DNA from: Erythrobacter sp. UBA3075
GTDB taxonomy: Bacteria > Pseudomonadota > Alphaproteobacteria > Sphingomonadales > Sphingomonadaceae
DNA: 9,634 nt
Reading direction: 5' to 3'
NCBI GenBank assembly: GCA_002367375.1
Contig: DFBR01000224.1
Span: 1 to 9,634, forward strand
Shown: piece after piece, positions 6,415 to 9,634 of the stretch
Layout of the letters: the number at the start of each line of letters is the position of its first letter
Numbering within the stretch: position 1 is the stretch's first letter
Notes under the pieces: model-generated
Told to the model about the DNA's origin: nothing
Seen by the model: the letters and a program-made list of their open reading frames with translations, nothing else
The model's database searches: none
Made by a program: the position numbers and the translations under genes

Positions 6415-8014
6415 AGCTGGTGAAGAACTGACAGGGACTGCCGTACCGTATCACGCAGGGAGAAGCTGACCTTCCGGCAGGTGATGCCGGTGCAAGATCG
6501 GCGCGAATGTAGAGTTCAATCTGGCGCGGATAGAGAAAGGTGGTTTCCGCCAAAACATAGTCTTGCTCGATCGCTAGCCGCACGATTTGCCCAGTTTCAG
6601 CAATAAATCGCGGTCCACCCAATCCATCAGATATGACAATGGCTCCGGGCCGTTCGGCCATCACGCGTGCTGTTTCGTCAACGGGATCGACCGCCATTGC
6701 GCTACGTTCACGCGGGCTGGTCAAATGATCCGGGAAGACCAATCGCGTGGCAATACAATTGCCGGTCTGCGCGTAAAGCACGGTCGGGCCGTCAAAGATG
6801 AACAGGCAATCTTCGTCAGGAACATGTGCGTCTATTGCGGCTGCCAGTGCTGGAATAGCATTGCGGTGCGACAGAGTTCGTTCCAGTTGCTCGTCAAATG
6901 ATGCGCAAACAACGGCCAGACCTATGGCAACTCCGGCAAACAATTTGTGTGATGGATGAAAGCTGAAAAAGCTGGCGGCCATTAGACATATGAATGGCAA
7001 GAGCGGACCGAAATAGTGAACGAACGGAGCGCCAAGCATCAGCAATGAAACGCATCCGGCTGCGGCAAAGGCCGTCGTCAGGGCAAACAATTGGACGTCA
7101 ATTTGGTCCCGCGCACGAAGCGCAGCCTGCCATCCAAGCGCGGCGAAAATCAACAGCGGGAATGATGCCACGGCGATATGGCCACCGAAGTCTTCCACGA
7201 GGTCGGGGTCAAGCTCTCCGCGTTGGAAGATGGAGACGAAGTTGGCGAACATGAATGTCTCAAGCTCTCCATGCGCTGCAAAATACGCAACGAAGAGCAA
7301 GGTCGGCAACAGGCCAAGAAAACCATAGAGTGTCAGATTGAGAAGAATGCGTGGCACAAAAATGTTCAGTTGCCATAGCCGCCAGGCAGCGAGGACGCCG
7401 AACAGTGTGCAAAATGGAAAGACCGAATATTTGATCTGCAAGGTAACCCCGCCGAGCAGGGCAATGATGCATAAAATGCGGTGGACCTTCTCCGCATCAT
7501 CGCAGGCAAACACTGTTCGCAGCAGCATGAGCTGGCCGAGCAGGATTGGCATCAGAAAAGTCTCTGACTGGCCCAAATGAATAATGAAGAGAGGAATATT
7601 CAGCAGGAATAGCAAGGTGACCGTGACGGCACCAAAAGACGTTCCGATGCGCTGCGCCATCGAGTAAATCATCAAGGCTGCCGCAATTGTGCAAAGCAGC
7701 CCCGGGATTTCATAGGCCAGCGAAGATGCACCGCCAATTGCGTGCATGGCTGCAAACAAGGCGAAGAGACCGGGTGGTTTGCGGTCCCACAAATCGCGAT
7801 ATGGCAATTCTCCAGCCAACCAGTTCTGCCCAATCACCGAGTAGAGCTGTTGGTCATAATCTGCTGCCGGATCGCCAAGGTAAGGGGCTCTCACGATCAC
7901 CGAAGCCAGTATGATAAAGGCGATGACCCACACCCTACGCGAAGGACGCAAATGCAGGATGCGAGAGGGTTTTACCTGAGACCACCAGGCATCGATCATG
8001 AGCGTCTGCTTCAT
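6398..8014 (-). CDS. GT-C (PMT_2-like) membrane glycosyltransferase, downstream tandem paralog, A+T-rich
   Basis: This 538-residue inner-membrane protein has a first helix at about 28-42, then GDPAADYDQQLY (47-58) with acidic residues D52 and D54, then DLWDRKPPGLF (74-84), the Asp/Lys-Pro loop of PMT_2-type enzymes. QSETFLMP (149-156), LLGGVTLQIKYSV (186-198) and HYFGPLLPF (333-341) follow among further hydrophobic segments. A periplasmic-type domain from about 375 contains FDGPTVLYAQTGNC (407-420), FPDHL and RPGAIV. All of these blocks are shared with the upstream neighbour. ATG-8014 was chosen because AGAAGG lies five bases before it; the frame extends to 8170 but that part overlaps the upstream gene and looks non-coding. 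It starts 46 bp after the neighbour's stop, so probably co-transcribed. The last 31 residues have no counterpart in the paralog. Donor and acceptor unknown. Confidence 0.82.
   Translation of the reverse strand: MKQTLMIDAWWSQVKPSRILHLRPSRRVWVIAFIILASVIVRAPYLGDPAADYDQQLYSVIGQNWLAGELPYRDLWDRKPPGLFALFAAMHAIGGASSLAYEIPGLLCTIAAALMIYSMAQRIGTSFGAVTVTLLFLLNIPLFIIHLGQSETFLMPILLGQLMLLRTVFACDDAEKVHRILCIIALLGGVTLQIKYSVFPFCTLFGVLAAWRLWQLNIFVPRILLNLTLYGFLGLLPTLLFVAYFAAHGELETFMFANFVSIFQRGELDPDLVEDFGGHIAVASFPLLIFAALGWQAALRARDQIDVQLFALTTAFAAAGCVSLLMLGAPFVHYFGPLLPFICLMAASFFSFHPSHKLFAGVAIGLAVVCASFDEQLERTLSHRNAIPALAAAIDAHVPDEDCLFIFDGPTVLYAQTGNCIATRLVFPDHLTSPRERSAMAVDPVDETARVMAERPGAIVISDGLGGPRFIAETGQIVRLAIEQDYVLAETTFLYPRQIELYIRADLAPASPAGRSASPCVIRYGSPCQFFTSLNDQD
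6474..6490. repeat. Perfect 6-bp hairpin inside the C-terminal extension of the downstream GT-C paralog
   Basis: CCGGCA (6474-6479), loop GGTGA, TGCCGG (6485-6490). It lies exactly where similarity to the paralogous neighbour stops. No T-run follows on either strand, so it is not a standard terminator in its present form, but it could be a relic of one or an mRNA-end stabiliser. Confidence 0.4.
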
Positions 8015-8019
8015 GTCCG

Positions 8020-8025
8020 CCTTCT
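8020..8025 (-). promoter_or_regulatory. Ribosome binding site deciding the start of the downstream GT-C paralog
   Basis: AGAAGG on the minus strand lies five bases before ATG-8014. The alternative in-frame ATGs at 8047 and 7999 have no comparable site, so 8014 is the preferred start. Confidence 0.6.
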
Positions 8026-8060
8026 TTCGCAGGGTAGGGCCAATCATGGATCTACCAACT

Positions 8061-9551
8061 CTAATCGCGCCGAACCCATGCGGTGAGCGTGCGGTCGTGC
8101 ATCTCGACCGACAGGCGTTCTTCATAGTCAGCTGCCAGTGCCGCTTCGACGAGCGCGGTGGCCGCTTCATTCTGGATTGTCATTGGGCGGCTGGCGGTGA
8201 CGATCGCGCCGGGCCTGGTCGCCAGAACACGCGCAACTTCTCCCGCCTGATCCACGCCCAGCGCGGCTGTCTCCAGCGCATTGTTGAGATGATCGGGATA
8301 GACGAACTTCGTCGGCACGCAGCTGCCGGTCATGCGGTAGAGTGCAGTCGGGCCATCCCACAACCACAGGCAATCAGTCTCGCTGCCAACATGCGGAGCA
8401 ATCGCGGCGGCGAGATCATCAGCAGCCTGGCGCTCTTCCAGCGAATAGTCGTAACGGTCGGGCAGCGCGAGCAGCGCGAAGAAGCCTGCTGACAGGACCA
8501 GCGCCGGGAACATCCGCAGCGGACCGCTCCGGTCGAGTAGTGGCAGAGCCACCAGCGCGGCGGGCGCGGCCATGGCGGCATAGTAATAAAGGTAAACCGT
8601 CCCCGGCAGCAGCACCGTCGCCAGTGTCGATGCAGCCCAGCCGCAATAGAACATCCAATCGGCGAAAGGTTCTGGCCGCTTCATCCGAAACGCAGCATAG
8701 AATCCGCCCACGGCCAGCACCGCCAGCGGCGAGACGCCGAGCCAGTGATCGGGCGCCCAGCGACCTTGCGGCGCGGGCATCCGGTCGAAGAAAGACAGGA
8801 CGTTGGCGAACAGGAATGCGTCAAACTCGCCGATCAGGGCGTAGAACATCCCGACCAGAGCGGTAGGCAGGAGGCCCAAGGCCACGAAGGTGGCGGCGAG
8901 GCGCGCAAGACGGGGAAGGGCACTGCCTCGGCGATGCTCCACCCACAGGGCGTAGAGGCCGAAAAACGCGCATTGCGGCAGCACGGTGTATTTCACCTGC
9001 AAGGCAATCCCGCCCAGCAGCATCGCCCACATGGCGCGGCGGGTGAAATGCGGGTGATCCGCATTAACCAGCAGCGCGGCCATGCCCAGCATTAGCGGCA
9101 GGAAAAAGACTTCGCTCTGCCCGGAATAGCTGGCGTAAGCGCACAGCAGCATGGTTGAAATCGCACCTGCCATCATGGCGGAAAAGCGCCCGACTAATCG
9201 CCGTGCGAGGAAATAGGAGAGCACCGCTCCGGCAAGGGCAAAGGCGAAGGCCATCAGCTGATAGGCAAGCGGACCGGGGCCAAACAGGGCATGAGCCGCC
9301 GCATAGATCGCGAACAGGCCAAAGGGCTTGCGATCCCACCAATCGACGAAGGGCAATTCGCCTTCGGTCATGCGCCAACCGATGAAACTGTAAAGCTGCT
9401 CGTCAAAATCGGCGACCGGATCACCGAACCAGATGGCGCGCGTCGCCAACACCAGCAAGGCGAGCAAGGCAAGCGGCAACGCCTCGCCGCGCATAAGCGC
9501 CGCGAGGCCTGTCTGCCTGGTGTTGCCAGCCGGGGCTGCCACTGTGTTCAT
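8061..9551 (-). CDS. GT-C (PMT_2-like) membrane glycosyltransferase, upstream tandem paralog
   Basis: This 496-residue inner-membrane protein is predicted to use a polyprenyl-phosphate sugar on the periplasmic face. After the first helix (about 24-39) comes GDPVADFDEQLY (43-54), carrying D48 and D50, then DWWDRKPFGLF (70-80), then QSEVFFLP (145-152) and LLGGIALQVKYTV (178-190). Hydrophobic segments continue to about 363. The remaining domain has DGPTALYRMTGSC (399-411), YPDHL (418-422) and RPGAIV (446-451). A hand alignment of residues 40-119 with the downstream paralog gave 39 identities in 80. It is the first gene of the minus-strand pair. ATG-9551 has AGGAGG upstream at an unusually long 11 bases, and a three-codon ORF lies between. 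Base composition is GC-rich like the rest of the window, unlike its paralog. Acceptor and donor are unknown. Confidence 0.83.
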   Translation of the reverse strand: MNTVAAPAGNTRQTGLAALMRGEALPLALLALLVLATRAIWFGDPVADFDEQLYSFIGWRMTEGELPFVDWWDRKPFGLFAIYAAAHALFGPGPLAYQLMAFAFALAGAVLSYFLARRLVGRFSAMMAGAISTMLLCAYASYSGQSEVFFLPLMLGMAALLVNADHPHFTRRAMWAMLLGGIALQVKYTVLPQCAFFGLYALWVEHRRGSALPRLARLAATFVALGLLPTALVGMFYALIGEFDAFLFANVLSFFDRMPAPQGRWAPDHWLGVSPLAVLAVGGFYAAFRMKRPEPFADWMFYCGWAASTLATVLLPGTVYLYYYAAMAAPAALVALPLLDRSGPLRMFPALVLSAGFFALLALPDRYDYSLEERQAADDLAAAIAPHVGSETDCLWLWDGPTALYRMTGSCVPTKFVYPDHLNNALETAALGVDQAGEVARVLATRPGAIVTASRPMTIQNEAATALVEAALAADYEERLSVEMHDRTLTAWVRRD

Positions 9552-9634
9552 CGCAACATGCGCCTCCTGTCCCGAATGCCTTGGCGCAAACGTGGTTAAG
9601 AAACCTTTATGAGCGGCGATAGCGCGCGAGGATT
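9552..9634 (-). promoter_or_regulatory. Upstream region of the tandem GT-C pair
   Basis: These 83 bases contain no gene I can support apart from a three-codon ORF (ATG at 9559, stop TGA at 9550) that overlaps the GT-C start as ATGA. The Shine-Dalgarno AGGAGG is at 9563-9568. Read on the plus strand, TTAA-N7-TTAT lies at 9596-9610, one base off the CtrA-type TTAA-N7-TTAA spacing. The ten bases CGTGGTTAAG (9591-9600) match CGTGGTAAAG (5380-5389) in the other promoter region at nine positions. No clear -35/-10 pair was found. Confidence 0.45.

Noticed and set aside
8048..8170. N-terminal extension of the downstream GT-C frame
   Set aside because: It overlaps the end of the upstream paralog, has no hydrophobic or conserved content, and ATG-8014 has a good Shine-Dalgarno.
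1..9634. Possible mobile element or CRISPR array
   Set aside because: No transposase, integrase, terminal inverted repeats or regularly spaced direct repeats were seen. The only large similarity within the window is the coding similarity of the two GT-C paralogs.

Overview
The window looks like a surface-glycan or glycolipid locus from a GC-rich Gram-negative bacterium. I estimate about 60% G+C by eye. The gene content (polyprenol-type GT2, several multi-membrane GT-C enzymes, a P-loop sulfotransferase) and TTAA-spaced boxes in both promoter-bearing intergenic stretches fit an alphaproteobacterium, possibly Sphingomonadales/Erythrobacteraceae. That taxonomic guess is inference; no rRNA or marker gene is present. 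I saw no tRNA, CRISPR array, insertion sequence or phage gene.

Layout: (1) 3-914, plus strand: the 3' part of a GT-B (family 4 type) glycosyltransferase whose start lies before the window. (2) 893-5310, minus strand: a compact four-gene operon whose coding regions all touch or overlap. In transcription order it encodes a dolichyl-phosphate-mannose-synthase-like GT2 with a two-helix membrane tail, a GT-C integral membrane glycosyltransferase, an LPG-synthase-TM/AglD-type membrane protein, and a sulfotransferase. Its last gene converges on the GT4 gene and overlaps it by 22 bp. (3) 5311-5478: a divergent intergenic region. (4) 5479-6384, plus strand: a DMT/EamA transporter. (5) 6398-9551, minus strand: two tandem paralogous GT-C membrane proteins. 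The downstream copy (6398-8014) is much richer in A+T and carries a C-terminal extension absent from its neighbour. (6) 9552-9634: the upstream region of that pair.

How the parts may work together (inference): the GT2 would make a polyprenyl-phosphate sugar on the cytoplasmic face. A membrane protein (the LPG-synthase-TM-like protein, or less likely the EamA protein) would move it or a lipid product across the inner membrane. One or more GT-C proteins would then transfer the sugar in the periplasm. The sulfotransferase would use PAPS in the cytoplasm to sulfate a sugar or lipid intermediate. This resembles the GtrA/GtrB/Gtr logic, but no GtrA-type small flippase is present and a sulfation step is added. 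The acceptor (O-antigen, exopolysaccharide, glycolipid or protein) cannot be read from the sequence.
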